From Tetradesmus obliquus (lineage: Eukaryota > Chlorophyta > Chlorophyceae > Sphaeropleales > Scenedesmaceae), in contig CP126199.1 in assembly GCA_030272155.1 (NCBI GenBank), positions 4,700,501 to 4,764,500 on the forward strand: a stretch of DNA of 64,000 nucleotides, written 5' to 3'. Positions 22,801-34,900 of the stretch are shown here, piece by piece. The notes below the pieces were generated by a model, which made no database searches, had not been told where the DNA came from, and saw nothing but the letters and a program-made list of their open reading frames with translations. The position numbers were made by a program, and so were the translations under genes. Position 1 is the first letter of the stretch. Each line of letters starts with the position of its first letter.

Positions 22801-24073
22801 ACGCTAGACGCAGCTGCACCTGTGCTGTTTGCTCGCAGGAGAGGTGACTCATCGCACCTGTGCGACATCGTTGCCATGGGACTGCGCCTGCTGCAGCATC
22901 ATGCGCATGCGGTACACGTCCTGGCACAGCTTGTCATGTGTCATCTGCAGCTCCCGGTGCTCTGAGAGCTCCTCCGCTGCAGCAGCCAGCTGGGCCCTGC
23001 ATGGCAGCATGCAACATCAGCATCAACCGTGCATGTGGCAGAGATGACAACAGTCAGTGCTTGGACTTGAGGGGTGCACAGCAGGCAACCGCCGCTGTGC
23101 AGCTTGTGGTACACAACAGTATGGGGCTGCCTCATTGCAGCAGCCCGTAAACTTCATCAGATGCAGATACTTGATGCAGCATGGCCGCGGCTCAACTGCT
23201 GCTGTTCATGGTGCAGACAACTTGTCCTGAAGGAACAGCAGGCTGGAGTTCGGGTTGTGTGATGCTCCAAGCTTCCGCATGAATCCAGCGCAGCCATTCA
23301 TTCATCACAAGCAGCTGCAGCATGCCAGCTGCACCTGGCATCTGCCAGCTCCCGCTGCAGCTCCCCTTTCGCTGACTGAGCTTGCGACAGCTTGCGCGAC
23401 AGCTCGTATGCTTGCTGGCACATCCTGTCATACTCCATGCGCATCTGCTGGCTGTCCTGCAAGGCGAGATCTGCTGTCTCCAGCTGCTCCTGCAAAACCT
23501 GCAGGGTTGAACAAAGTTGACCAGGTGACAAGGTTTGGTGTGTTTGCATACCTCGGCATATGTCACTGCACAATGATCTCAGAGGAAACAGCACACAAGC
23601 AAGCCACAGTGGTAGTCGTGTTTGCCAATCCACTTGCAGGTGACAGCAAATCATTCAAAGTAGGGCAGCCCACCGAAGCCTAAAGCGTTTGTGCTGAGAG
23701 CTGGCCCAGCTACATCAAGTAAAAGCCGAGAGTCAGCCTAATTGATAAGGCAGCTACTACTGCTGAGTGATGCTTGCAGGACAGTCAACACAGTCAAACC
23801 CTGTCACCCACCAGTATCCTCTCCTGCAGCTGCTCGTTGCTGCCATCTGCTGAGGCTGCCGCTGCCTGCTGCTGCTTCAGGTCCGCAGAGGAACGGCCTA
23901 CTGCTGCCCGCAGCTGCTCATTTGAGCCAAGCAGCTCGCTGCGCTTCTGCTGTGCTGCATCATCCTGCAAGCCGGTGCTTGCAGGAACACCTGCGGCGCT
24001 GCTGCTGCTCGTGTTGCTGCTGCCTGTAGTTGCTGTGCTAGTGCTGCGGGGTTGAGCAGCTGCTGCGCTTGAT

Positions 24074-24112
<39 letters not shown>

Positions 24113-24949
24113 GGTGCAGCAGCAGCCAGGGCCTCCTGCTGCTCTTGATCAAGCTGCTGTTGCATCTCATCCAGCATCTGCTGCAGCTCTTCTGACCCCA
24201 AGTCGCCAGTGATGTGCCTGCAGTGGGGACCGCGCACATCAGCAGCTTGTCATGTGTATGCCAGACAGAAAGCAGAATTGCGCAGCTCATGATATGTTGC
24301 GAGCACATCGACGACCGTTGCACAATCAACCTTGCAGCATGGACGCTGCTCTGCTCCGCAGCAGAATGTTTTGCACCCCACACACAAACAGGTCTGAAAC
24401 ACGTACACCAACACCTGCGACTCACTTCTGCTCTGCCTCTGCCAGCTGCATCAGCAGGTCCAGGTGGGCCGCTGCCTTTGCCCTGAGCTCCTTGGCTAGC
24501 TGCGGCTGTGAGGCCTCCAGCGCATCCATACCCTGCAGCTGCTGTTGTACACGGGTCATCAGTGCCTGTATGCTTGCCATGCGCTGCGGCCAGCTGGGGG
24601 CGCTGTTGGGGTCGACTGTACCTCCTGCGCTGCTGCTGCTGCTGCTGCTGCGGCTGGGTTTGTTGGAGGCGCTGCTGCTGCGGTGGCGCTGTGTGCTTCC
24701 GGTCCTGCTGGTGTGTAACAATGAGAGGCGGCAATCACCGGATGATGTGTTATGCGGCACCAAGTGGAGCAAAGCCTGGTGGTTTGCTGATGACAGAGAT
24801 GTTGCGTGTGGATGCATGTTGTTGACACAGTGACTACATTGTTGTGTACACCAGCATGAAGTCAATGCGCGCAGCAGCAGCAGCAGTAGCAGCAGCAGTA
24901 GCAGTAGCAGCAGCAGCAACAGCAGTCGAGCAGCAGGAGAACAGCGCAT
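19818..24949 (-). CDS. Coiled-coil protein with C-terminal ABM-type dimeric alpha/beta-barrel domain
   Basis: Eleven exons close in phase to 779 aa: 24949-24852, 24707-24426, 24217-23812, 23498-23335, 22996-22858, 22688-22332, 22162-21780, 21575-21387, 21048-20952, 20669-20498 and 19870-19818. The N-terminus MRCSPAAR is followed by a Leu run and basic/Ser-rich residues, which could be a targeting peptide. Residues ~100-650 are long Gln/Glu/Ala heptads (ELQQMLDEMQQQLDQEQQE, LQEQLETADLALQDSQQ, VLELEQQLW), a coiled coil. Residues ~675-779 look like an antibiotic-biosynthesis-monooxygenase (ABM/IsdG-like) domain: FWVGQELLFDFLKHWVGREA, QQQPGFLGLQ, VLVASLWESIPQYEAWRNS. Family members oxidise haem or small aromatics, or only bind. 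The fusion is unusual and function is not known. The intron before the last exon holds an echo of exon 10. Confidence 0.72.
19874..19985 (-). repeat. Seven-unit 16-bp minisatellite abutting a splice acceptor
   Basis: caggcaggcagcgcag is repeated seven times without visible change, ending three bases from the acceptor of the last ABM-gene exon (19870). On the transcribed strand it supplies repeated CTGCCTGCCTG tracts in place of a normal polypyrimidine tract. Confidence 0.95.
20221..20300 (-). repeat. Echo of the end of exon 10 of the ABM gene (donor side)
   Basis: 80 bases match the real exon end and donor (exon edge 20498) at an offset of 257 bp with only a few differences. They cover about 60 exonic bases (coding through YVPKKGEGFPG) and the GTGGGTGGGG donor with ~15 further intron bases. 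The donor is intact, so this is a fully plausible alternative 5' splice site context. Confidence 0.9.
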
Positions 24950-25123
24950 GGTAGCAACAGCAGCACCATGCTGCTGCTGCTGGTCGCTGCTGCTGCCAGT
25001 GCAGGTTGGCCCTATCAAGATTTCCGCCTACCTCGGCTGTACTTTATCATGTGTGACATGTTCTTTATGCTTTCCAGCTCGAGCGGTCAAGCTGCTGCCA
25101 GCATGTGACAGCAGCGGCTTCCT

Positions 25124-25157
<34 letters not shown>

Positions 25158-25705
25158 TGGCCAGAAGCACCACCAGCCCTGATGCTGCAGTTGCTGCTGC
25201 AGCCTGCCTGCAGCACACAGCAGCGTAGCCTGTCACTATTGTGACTCAGGCAGATGTTACACGGATGTACCGTGCAATACAGTATCCTTACCCCGCGAAC
25301 ACCCAAGGCCTGCATAGGAGCTGCTGTCAGGCAAAATCTTGCCGCACGTGGGGATGTAAGATCGTCGGTGGAGATGCAATAAAGCCTTCCAAAGAGCTGC
25401 AACGGCAGGTACAAGCGCAGATGCCAGGGGAACGCCTGCCCGGAACGGAGTCGTGGTTACAGCCAGGGGCGTGTGCAGAAGTACAGGGGCCTGAAATCAG
25501 CAATACCAAAGCCCATGAAACGATTCCGAACATCAATGGCCGGGGTTGTCGCCGTTGTCACTGTCAGTCGTGTCACCGTCCTGGAACTTGTTATGAGCCT
25601 GGCCTACTGGTACTGGTGGCATAATTGCCTGCTGTCCTGGCTGTCCTGGACCGTCTTTGTGAGCCCACCTGGCGATACCAGCTTGCTACAATTGTGTTGC
25701 TCATA
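24950..25705. promoter_or_regulatory. Divergent promoter region between the ABM gene and the DUF2358 gene
   Basis: The two start codons (24949 on the - strand, 25706 on the + strand) face away from each other across 756 bp, so both promoters must lie here. CTG runs occur at about 25125-25155. Frames running into 25706 on the + strand are open for short distances but show no start that would join the DUF2358 exons in phase. Confidence 0.4.
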
Positions 25706-27146
25706 ATGTTGCCAATCAACACATGCTCTGGCCAACACCAGCTGGGGCGCAAGCCTGTGACCGGAACACCAACAGCAGCAGCAGCACGGCGCACCCTACC
25801 CTCCCATGCCCAGCAGCAACAGCAGCTCTGCCAAACACAAAGGCTTTGTAGACATCACAGGAACGTCGTCATGCACCAGTCAGGTTGGTCATGGGCGGCA
25901 ATGGTGTTGTAGCTGGCAGGACGATCAGCTGCTTGCGGCCTGGCTTGCAACCACACACCACTGCAACATGTTGATGGTTGCTGACAAGCGCAGGAGGGGA
26001 GAACGTGCTGGTCAGCGGCCTGGTGTCTGCAATGACAGAGTCGCTGCGGGTGCTGGGCGTCGGGTGAGCAACCGATCATGCTCGCGCTGCTGCCATGACT
26101 AGCACTGCAATGCCAGGTCAGACAGTTGCTCTTGCAACACGGTAAGCAAGCCTGACCTGCATTTATTCTTGCCCTCAGTTCAGTTGCAGTGAAGCCAAGT
26201 TACATACTTGATCTTATAAGCTGTTCAACTGCTGCTGCGGCTGCGAATCCAGGAAGCAGCAGTACCAGCAGATAGCAGTGCAGCCCAGCCCCAACCCGCC
26301 ACTGGCCGCAGGCGATGTGCAGGGCGTCATTGAGCGCATCCAGCAGGATTACCAGCAGGCCTATTTCGTGACAGGTGGGCAGGTTGGTTTTGCAACATTA
26401 ACTTTGCTGGTGGTGTGCTTTGCAAATGCTTTGCCAGAGGAGCTCGAGGGTGCCAAACATGTGTTGCAAACACATTGCAGATCAAACAAACAGCCTGACT
26501 GCAGTGGCTGTAGCCACAGCTTGCCGATGTTCAGCTTCTACGGTATGCAAGCACTGCTGACTTTGCTTGCATTGTCCTCCTGCTCACGCCTGTGAACTGT
26601 GTTGCATGTGTCATGCTGGCTGTTGCAGGTGTCATAGATGACAGCATCTATGACCAGGTGCGCGCAGCAGCCAGTGTGACACCCGTGCCACCATGCGCAA
26701 CAGCCAGTAAGCCATGCCTACCTGCTCAGCGGCCAGTGACCTAAGCAGATCTGCTCCGCAGCAGCGCGGCTGTCAGTTCAGTGAAGCTGCGTCACAGCTT
26801 GACATGACTTGTGGTTGCATGCAGTGGTTGCCTGGTGGCCAGGTTTGAGCCAGTACTTGGAGGGATGGTGTGGCTGCTGACTTTGAGCTGCACTGTGTTG
26901 CTCTTGCAGGGGTGCACATTTGTTGACCCCACAGTGCAGTTCTCTGGTGGGTTGCGGTAGCTTGTGCTTTGCCAGCAAGACACGCGAGTGTAATGCATCC
27001 AGTTGATTCAGAAGCAGGTGCAAGCAGCAGGGCCTTTAAAGGTGCTGCAATGTAGCACAGGCAGGCGTCCTTGCACCAGCAACCAACCTTGCTTTCATTT
27101 GCTAGCAGTTGCACTATGTCCATGTCTGTCATGAGTGTGACAATGC

Positions 27147-27186
<40 letters not shown>

Positions 27187-27995
27187 GCTGCTGAGCAGGG
27201 CTGGACCTATGGAAGCGTAACCTGCAGCTGCTGGTGCCATTTCTTATCAAGCCCCGCATAGAGCTCATGTCAATAAGCAGCCTAGGGCCAAATAGCCAAG
27301 GGGCTGAGCAGATACAGGTGAGCCAGCAGATGGCTGCTAACCAGCACGTCTTTTGGCGGTAGCACTTGACATCACCATGTGTTGTGTGGATTGAGCACCT
27401 AAGTAAGCAATTGCACAAACGCTCATTAACAGCTGCTGTTGCTGTTGCTGCTGCCGCCGCTGCTTGCAGGCAGAGTGGACGCTAGACACAGTGATATCGC
27501 TGCCGTGGCGGCCACGCGTCAGCATACTCGGCAGCACCATCTACACACTCAACAGTGACGCAAACAAGGTGGGTTGAATGCCGCAGCGTGCCTGATATGT
27601 AGGCCAGTACAACAGACGGCAGACTCTATCATTTACCATGTCTGCAGGCATCTTTTTTGTTACCGGGTTTTTGCAGGTTTCAGCCACTCCGCTGATGACC
27701 ACAGTGATGCGAGACAGGCTGGCTGTGTAGGCTGTGTTCACATGGTGCTTTGCACTGCATGATTGCATTGTAGCTGCTCATTTTGCTGTAATCATGGCAC
27801 TGTATTTTGAACCATTTCCTGTTGTGCTTGTTGATTGTGCGTACGTCGGAAGTTTAAATCTGTATCAGGCATCAACTCCTTGCCACCTGGCCTGCAATGC
27901 TGTGTGTGCTGCAGGTGGTGCGACACGTGGAGTCCTGGAATGTGTCCGCATGGCAGGCGCTGCTGCAGATTGTCACGCCGGGGCCCCGGCAGTAG
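25706..27995 (+). CDS. DUF2358 (NTF2-like) protein, probably plastid
   Basis: Eight exons close in phase to 244 aa: 25706-25883, 25994-26063, 26253-26374, 26629-26657, 26910-26946, 27199-27317, 27470-27568 and 27915-27995. The first ~60 residues are basic and Arg/Gln/Ala-rich (GRKPVTGTPTAAAARR), like a chloroplast transit peptide. Residues ~95-244 match the plant DUF2358 family, an NTF2-like cone fold: IQQDYQQAYFVTG, CTFVDPTVQFSG, LDLWKRNLQLLVPFL, AEWTLDTVISLPWRPRV, KVVRHVESWNVSAWQALLQI. The family is conserved in plants and algae with unknown biochemical role. Exon 4 has only 29 bases. The acceptor of exon 6 sits behind about twelve CTG units. The start is the first ATG in the open frame of exon 1; the exon 1 donor (GTTGGT) is weak. 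Confidence 0.75.
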
Positions 27996-28991
27996 CAGAC
28001 CGCTGCAAGAACGGCATCAACACACATGAAGCGTTGTGGTGCCACCAGTGTACAGCAGACTGTGACTTTTATACTGAACACGTTTCACACACCTCCGCTG
28101 GTGCATGGTTGACCACACAGTGGTTTGATAGGCACATATCGTTTGTTTTCTCATACATCAGCTAGCTGATGAGACGCATATGTGCACAGTGGTCGGCTTA
28201 TGAGCATGAGCCAGGTATCTGGTTATGCAACAGCAATCGGTGGTTGTGCTGCAGGGAAACCGCCTCCAACAGGCCAATTATACTAGATAGCGCGAAAAGA
28301 ATGCGTCTCAGAGCTGTGGTAGGCCCTCACCACATGCATTGCACTGCATCAAGTGTTGTGCTCCAACTAGGGTTTGGCCACGTGCACACCTTGCATGATC
28401 ATGTGTTGACTGCATGGCTTGCAACTGTGAAACCTTTTTCCGTTGGTTCAACTCATAGCAGCGCCTGCCTCCAATTCAACTGATCGTGCCGCTGCTGCCA
28501 GTGCCACCATGAACAAGGGTCACGGTTGCAGCAGGGTTGTTACCTGTTGCCAATCCAAAATAAATCGATTGAAAGCCTACATAGATCGTTCTCCTCTCAA
28601 AAACGCCGCCTTCGCTGAATGACGTGCGTAAAACATGACACCTGGGGAACAGTCAACCTTGCCTATCACTTGCCGATTCAAAAGGTAGCACTTGTTTCAA
28701 CAGCGAAACTAAAGTATCATATGATATCTGCCAGCCTTTGCAACTGTCCATGCACCAGGTGCATGTGACCATCACATCTTCACAACAGGCCACTGCTGCC
28801 TGTCCTCTGGAGTGCTTTGAGAGGTGCACTAACGGAAACGCTTAGTTGAAACATCGTTTCATGTAGCCATACTCAGCTGGTTTGGGATGAATGGCAGACC
28901 TGCTGGTGAGCTGGGCAGCAAACTCAAACCACAGCTGATGCAGCATGCAGCAGAATTCATAGCATAGCTCATCACAGTCGTTGCGACTGAC
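27996..28991. other. Intergenic: DUF2358 3' UTR and carboxypeptidase promoter
   Basis: No coding sequence is supported on either strand. No TGTAA is present between the stop codon and the next start, so the polyadenylation signal of the upstream gene is not obvious. Confidence 0.4.
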
Positions 28992-31900
28992 ATGCAGAGT
29001 GAGCTGCAGCTCTTGCAGCCAGACTGGAGGCATAGCCAGGACAATGGAGCAGTGCAAACGGCTGCTAGCAGATTGGCCAACAACACAGACCCCTTGCTGC
29101 TGGATGAGGTGTACTGCGTGTCAGCAACAAAGCAAAGCGGTACGTGCGTCAACGTTCCCTGTACTGTGCTGTGCTCTTTCAACATGTTATCAACGAGGAG
29201 CCACTGGCATCATCCGTATGCTGTGCTGCATGCTTTATGCTGCCATCCTCAGGCTGGGTTTGTAATGTTGCTGCACTTGGTGTCTGTCTGTTTCAGGGGA
29301 GACACTGGCAGCCACAGCAGCTGCACGAGAGTTGCAGCAGGGCAAGCAACAAGCGCAGTGGAGCATCCCTACCGGTGGTCAGACCACCAGTAGCAATGCA
29401 CCAGCAGCAGCACAGGCATCTGCAGACAGCAACAGTAGCAGCAGGTGTGTGAACAGGGCACCCGGGGTGTACTGTATCCTGCTGCACTGTGTGCCAACTG
29501 CCATGCTGTTTGTGTAGCCAGCAGCAAGCATACTGTTGTGCCAATCTCCAAGCCCTGCCAAGAAAAATCAATTGCATTAGCCACGGTGTTTGGCCGTTGG
29601 CGCACAAATTAGGCACTTGAATGCAGGTGCTCATGCTCAGCACTGTGCTGTCGTCTGTTATGCCATGCTGAATTGCAGCAGCCTTCTTGCAAGTTCCGCT
29701 GCCGCAGCAGCAGTGGCAGCATACCGCCGGCAGTATCTGGGCTTGAGTACTGGCCAGCAGCCATCAGGGCAGCAGCCAAGTGGCAGCAAGCCCGGCTTTG
29801 CTCTGAAAAGCAGACCCACTGGTAAGCCGTTCACAGCAGCAGAGCCCATATACCAGCAGCAGCAGCTTGTGCTAGCATTAACGGCGGCTGTCCCTGCCGC
29901 AAGTAGTGGTGTGGTCAGCAGCGTAACATATATGTTGTTGGCATCCTGCAAGCAGGCAGTCCGCAACGGTATGTCATGTCAGTCAACATGTCCAGCAAGT
30001 CGAGCAGAAATTTGCAGCTGCCATTGCAGCTCACCATGCATACGGCCACGCCCATGTGCAGCCTCAGTTTTAGCACAAGGCATGTGCATACACATGCACA
30101 CCCACACAAACACGCACTGCTACTGCAGGCATGGCCCCACCAGATCATGGCCCTCAGCACAGGCCTGGGTACCTGCCGCGCCTTGATAACCCAGAAGAGC
30201 AAGCAGCAGTGCCAAACCTGCCAGCCAAGTCAGGGCTTGCAGGAACTGTGCTGCCGCCAGCAGCAATGTTTCCAGGCAGCTGCTGCCCGCCACCCATGCC
30301 GGAGCCGCTGGTAGCAATGGACCCAGATGCGAAAGTGATACTAGCCCGTGAGTAGTGACTGCAGGCATGTCTGCTTTGCGGTGTTCACTGCGAGTGACAG
30401 TACCACATGCCTTCGGCACCTTGCAGGCACCTTGAGAACCGTTTGGCAACAGCAGACGACGGCCAGCATATATGCGCTGCGCATGTAGCTTCTAGCTGTC
30501 ACAGCAAGGCGGTGCCTGCAACCGCCTCATACTTTTGACAGGAGTCTACATGGATGTTTCCTCAAGTGGTGGCTGCGCTTGCGTTGCTTTATTGTGTGTC
30601 ACCTGCAGAGCGGCAGTCGCAGCGGGTGTTGGAGCCAGGGGGCCTCATGAACAGGCTGGTGTATGATAGCTTGGAGCCACCCGCAACTGCAACTGCCAGC
30701 GATGCAGCTGCAGCTGTTTGCTTTGGCAGCAGCTGCAGCAGCAGCAGCACCAGCAGCGCCAGCAGCAGCTGCAGGACCACAGGGTCTGGCGGCACCACTC
30801 GCAGCAATTCGAGTGTGCGTGAAGATGCAGCTGCAGGTGGCACAGCAGCAGTCGCGGGCAGCAGCGATGTTGGTGACAGTAGTCAAGGTGCAGCACCAGC
30901 TGCTCCTGCCGCGTGGTATGTGCCTCAGGGGCCTGATGACCCCACGCTAGTGTTTGAGAGCAGGTTCGAGTGCGGCAACCTGAGACGTGTTGTGCAGGTG
31001 TGTGGGTTGCACCAGGCATTTGTTCCAGCCTGTAGGCTGCATCCAAGCCATAGCAATGACATACATGCCTTTCAAGGGCAGGCTGCTGCATCAGGTGGTG
31101 TGCAGCTCAGTTGTGCAAACAGTACTGAATTTCCTGAGAGTCTGCAAGGTTTGAATAGCTTTGTGCCTGGCCTGTTGACAATAAAGCTTGTTTAAGTCGG
31201 GCACTGCCATGATGACCATGGCTCCATATGTTCCGCTGTACCGCAGGTGTATCGCTTCGAGTATGACCTGGTGCTGCAGCCGGACATCAACACGCGCGGC
31301 CACACACAGTGGTACTACTTCTCTGTGCGCAACATGCGGCCAGGCCTGGCGTACATCTTCAACATCATCAACCTGCAGAAGCCCGACAGCCTGTACAACA
31401 TGGGCATGCTGCCGCTGCTGCACTCCGCGCAGCAGATGCGGCGCAAGGTGCGCTGCATGGCAGCTGCTGCGTGCTGCTGTGCTGCTGGGCGACTTTCAAT
31501 GAGGATGTGGCAAATGGCCGGCCGTTTGGCGTATCATATGCAAAGCTGCACAGGCTGGAAACTGTAGCAGCATATCTAGCCTATGTTGTGCTGCAACAGC
31601 CGCATGGTTGTATACGAGTGTTCTATCGTGCCATGGTGTTGCTGCAGGGTATCGGCTGGGTGCGTGCAGGTAGTGATGTGTACTACGGCCCCAACAGCAT
31701 CAAGCGCGGCAAGCAGCAGACCTACTTCACGCTCACCTTCACAATGGAGTTCCCGCATGAGGACGACACGGTGCACTTGGCGCATTGCTACCCGTACTCA
31801 TACAGCGATCTGCAGAACCACCTGTACGTGCTGCTGAAGGTGAGTGCCTTAGTGCCACAGCCAGAAAGGACATTGACTCGAATCTGTGCTGCTAGCTTGC

Positions 31901-34900
31901 TCGCAGGCATGTTACATATTACTAACTAGTAGTGGCTTGTTGCAGCCAGTGTACTCTGCAGTACTAGCAGGTCTGTACCAGCCATGCCCGCGCCAGCTTG
32001 CATCCTGGTAAACGAAACTGGCATGTTTCCTGCACCTACAGGAGCCCAGCAACACGGCCATTATGCAGCGTGCCTGCATGGCCACCAGCCTTGCTGGCAA
32101 CGCCGTTGACGTGCTGACCATCACAGCCCCAGAGGGCTGCGGCAAGCCACTCAGCCAGCGGCAGGGCGTGGTGCTGTCAGGCAAGCATTGCTGTGCAGCA
32201 TGCTACTGCTCTGACAGCATGCTGATGCTGCATGGAGTGAGGAGAAGCTGTGCATTTTAGACAGTTGCTGCTGTCTGAATTTCTGAGTGATGTTGCCAGT
32301 TGTTGTGCCATCCTCGATGTAATGCGACTGTTGCGTCTGCCGCACTCTGGTTCCTGCTGCTGCAGCGCGGGTGCATCCTGGGGAGACTAACGCCAGCTGG
32401 ATGATGAAGGGCGCCCTGCACCAGCTGCTGGGCAGCAGCGCAGAGGCTGCGCAGCTGCGGGAGCAGTTTGTGTTTAAGGTGGGGTGCTCCGCATGTGATT
32501 ACAACCCAAATGCTGTGCTGGGCTCCATCTTTGGGTGCCATGTGCACTTGTGCCCTTGCCCAAATGGTTAAGTGGCTGCGGCTGACTATTGTATCCTGGG
32601 CTCTATGGTGCGGTTTGAACCACACTGCAGGTTGTGCCCATGCTCAACCCTGATGGCGTGGTGGTGGGCAACTACCGCTGCAGCCTAGCAGGCCTGGACC
32701 TCAACCGCGTGTGGCAGGAGCCTGATGCGCGGCTGCAGCCTGTGATCTGCGCCTTCAAGGGCATGATCAAGGCCTTCATGCAGGAGCGGGAGGTGCGCTG
32801 CCAGGCATGCAGCTGCTACTGTAGCTCTGGTTTGTTTGTATAAGTGCGCGCTGTCGGATCACCAGGCAGACTCTGTGAGGCAAACAGAGCGAGCCAAAGC
32901 GCTGGCAAGCCTCAAGCTTGCCTGCATGCAATGTTGTGAGCGTTGGCTGCATGACTGCTGCTGCTGTTGCTGCTGCAGGTGGTGCTATTTGTGGACATGC
33001 ACGGCCACTCGCGCAAGTATGGTGTGTTCTGCTACGGCTGTGAGAAGAAGGCAATCAGGGACAGCGTCCCGCATGTGACTGGCTGGCCCGTGCCTGGCTC
33101 TGTTGGCGGCCTGCCAGGTGGGTGGGTGCTTGGAGTGGGTAATGCGCGACAGCCGGTGCATGGGCATTGCCGTGGTCAGTTTGAGATGCTGCACATCACT
33201 CTTTGCTGGCTGCTACATGCAGAAACCACGGCAACAATTTGAACCTGCACGCTTCAATTGAGAACATGATGGGCTGCGTTTTCTGGTGCTGTGTGTGTTG
33301 TGTGTGCGAGCAGGCGTTCCAGCAAAGAGCCTGGAGCGGCTGTTCCCGCTGATGCTGTACATCAACACACCAGACCTCTTCAGCTTCAAGTCCTGCAACT
33401 TTAAGGTGGGCTGTGCGGGGTGCCGCCCTGCAGCTTGACTGCGTCATCAGCAGCATACTCTCATGCATTTCTTAGTAAGCAGCAGGATTACTCATGGTGG
33501 CATGCCCTTGGCCCCAGCGGTGTTGACAGCTCGTGCAAAGTAAGCTGCTTAGAGTAACACATGCCGGCTACGTTGGTGTTGCTGCTGGCTGCTGCTCTGC
33601 AGGTCCAGAAGTCCAAGGCTGGCACGGGCCGCGTGGTGGGGTTCAGGGAGCTGGGGCTGGTGAATGCATACACCATTGAGGCCTCCTTCTGTGGCGCATC
33701 AGTGGGCAAGTACGCAAAGCAGCACTTCAACACAGGTAGGCTGAGGTTGGGTGCATACGGCTAAGTACAGACGCACGGAGCATTGCGCGGAGGGGAGGTG
33801 CCTTGAGTGCCGCCCACCTGGCAGCTACCTGTGTGATGACTATGATCAATCACCATGCAGCGAACGAGCATGCATAGCCTTCTTAGCCACACTGCTCTGC
33901 TGCAAGTAGCTGCCAGGAGGAATGCGACTCACACAGCTGCCTCAATCGACAGCTGCTGTGTTGTGCTTGCTGCTGCAGGCCACTTGGAAGACATGGGTGC
34001 AGCACTGGTGCGCACTCTGGTGGACTACTGGGCACCAGCCGAGCTCAGCAGTGCCGCAGAGCTGTCAGCGCAGCTGCAGGCAGCAGGCAGCGGCAGCAGC
34101 GCAGCAGCAGCTGCGCAGTCTGCGCTTGGACTGGTTGCTGATACTGAGGGAGCAGCAGAGGATGATGACGTGTGCACCGACAGTGATGACGAGTCGTCTT
34201 CTGAAGAGGAAAAGCAGCCGCCGCAGCCACAGCAAAGCAGCAGCAATGCAAGCGTGCAGCTGCAGCGCAGCAAAAGCAGTGGCCGCTTGCAGGTGCCAGT
34301 GGCGCCTGCTGATGCTGCTGGCAGTGCTGCAGCAGCAGCTGCAGCTGCGGCTGCTACTGCTGCCGCAATCAGCAGCAATGTAGCACAGCTTAGCAACCAG
34401 TTAGTGGCTATGCTGGCTGGCACCACAATAGACTCAAAGCCAAGCAGCACTGCCAGCAGCAGTGTTGTGGGTGCTGACAGCACTGCGGCGAGCTCAGGAT
34501 CAGCTGTAGCATCATTGCTGTCAGCCTTCAAAGCAGCATCAGGGTCAGTGGATGCCCCTTCAGGCAAAGCAGCTGGTGGTAGCAGCAGCAACAGCATCAG
34601 CACCCGGCGCAGCAGTAGCAGGAATGCAGGTAGTCAACAGGTGCAGGGTAGTAGCAGTATAAGTAGCAGCAGCAGCAACAGCAGCAGCGCGGTAAAGCAG
34701 CCCAACCATGCAGCAGCTTTGGCAGCTGGTGCTGCAGCACATGCGCTGCTCGGCAAGTTGCTGGCGGCCAAGGCAAAACTGCAGCAGGGTGCTGCTGCCA
34801 CTGGCGCTGATGGCAGTGCAGCCGGAGCTGCAGCAGCTGGTACTAGCAGCAGCAGTGCTGCTGCAGCAGGTGCTGGAGCAGCAGCAGCAGCAGCAGCAGT

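Noticed and set aside
25241-25705. Open frames upstream of the DUF2358 gene, one with a hydrophobic stretch ending at a GTGAGC.
   Set aside because: Neither joins the later exons in phase; the ATG at 25706 gives a phase-consistent model.
27675-27729. Possible DUF2358 exon reading VSATPLMTTVMRDRLAV after a TTTTGCAG acceptor.
   Set aside because: It ends in a stop without a usable donor, and the family reads directly from exon 7 into KVVRHVESW, so it was left out.
30429-30492. Candidate extra carboxypeptidase exon reading RTLRTVWQQQTTASIYALR.
   Set aside because: Its end cannot be joined in phase to the next exon except as a 14-base microexon; the direct joint from 30347 to 30609 is in phase.
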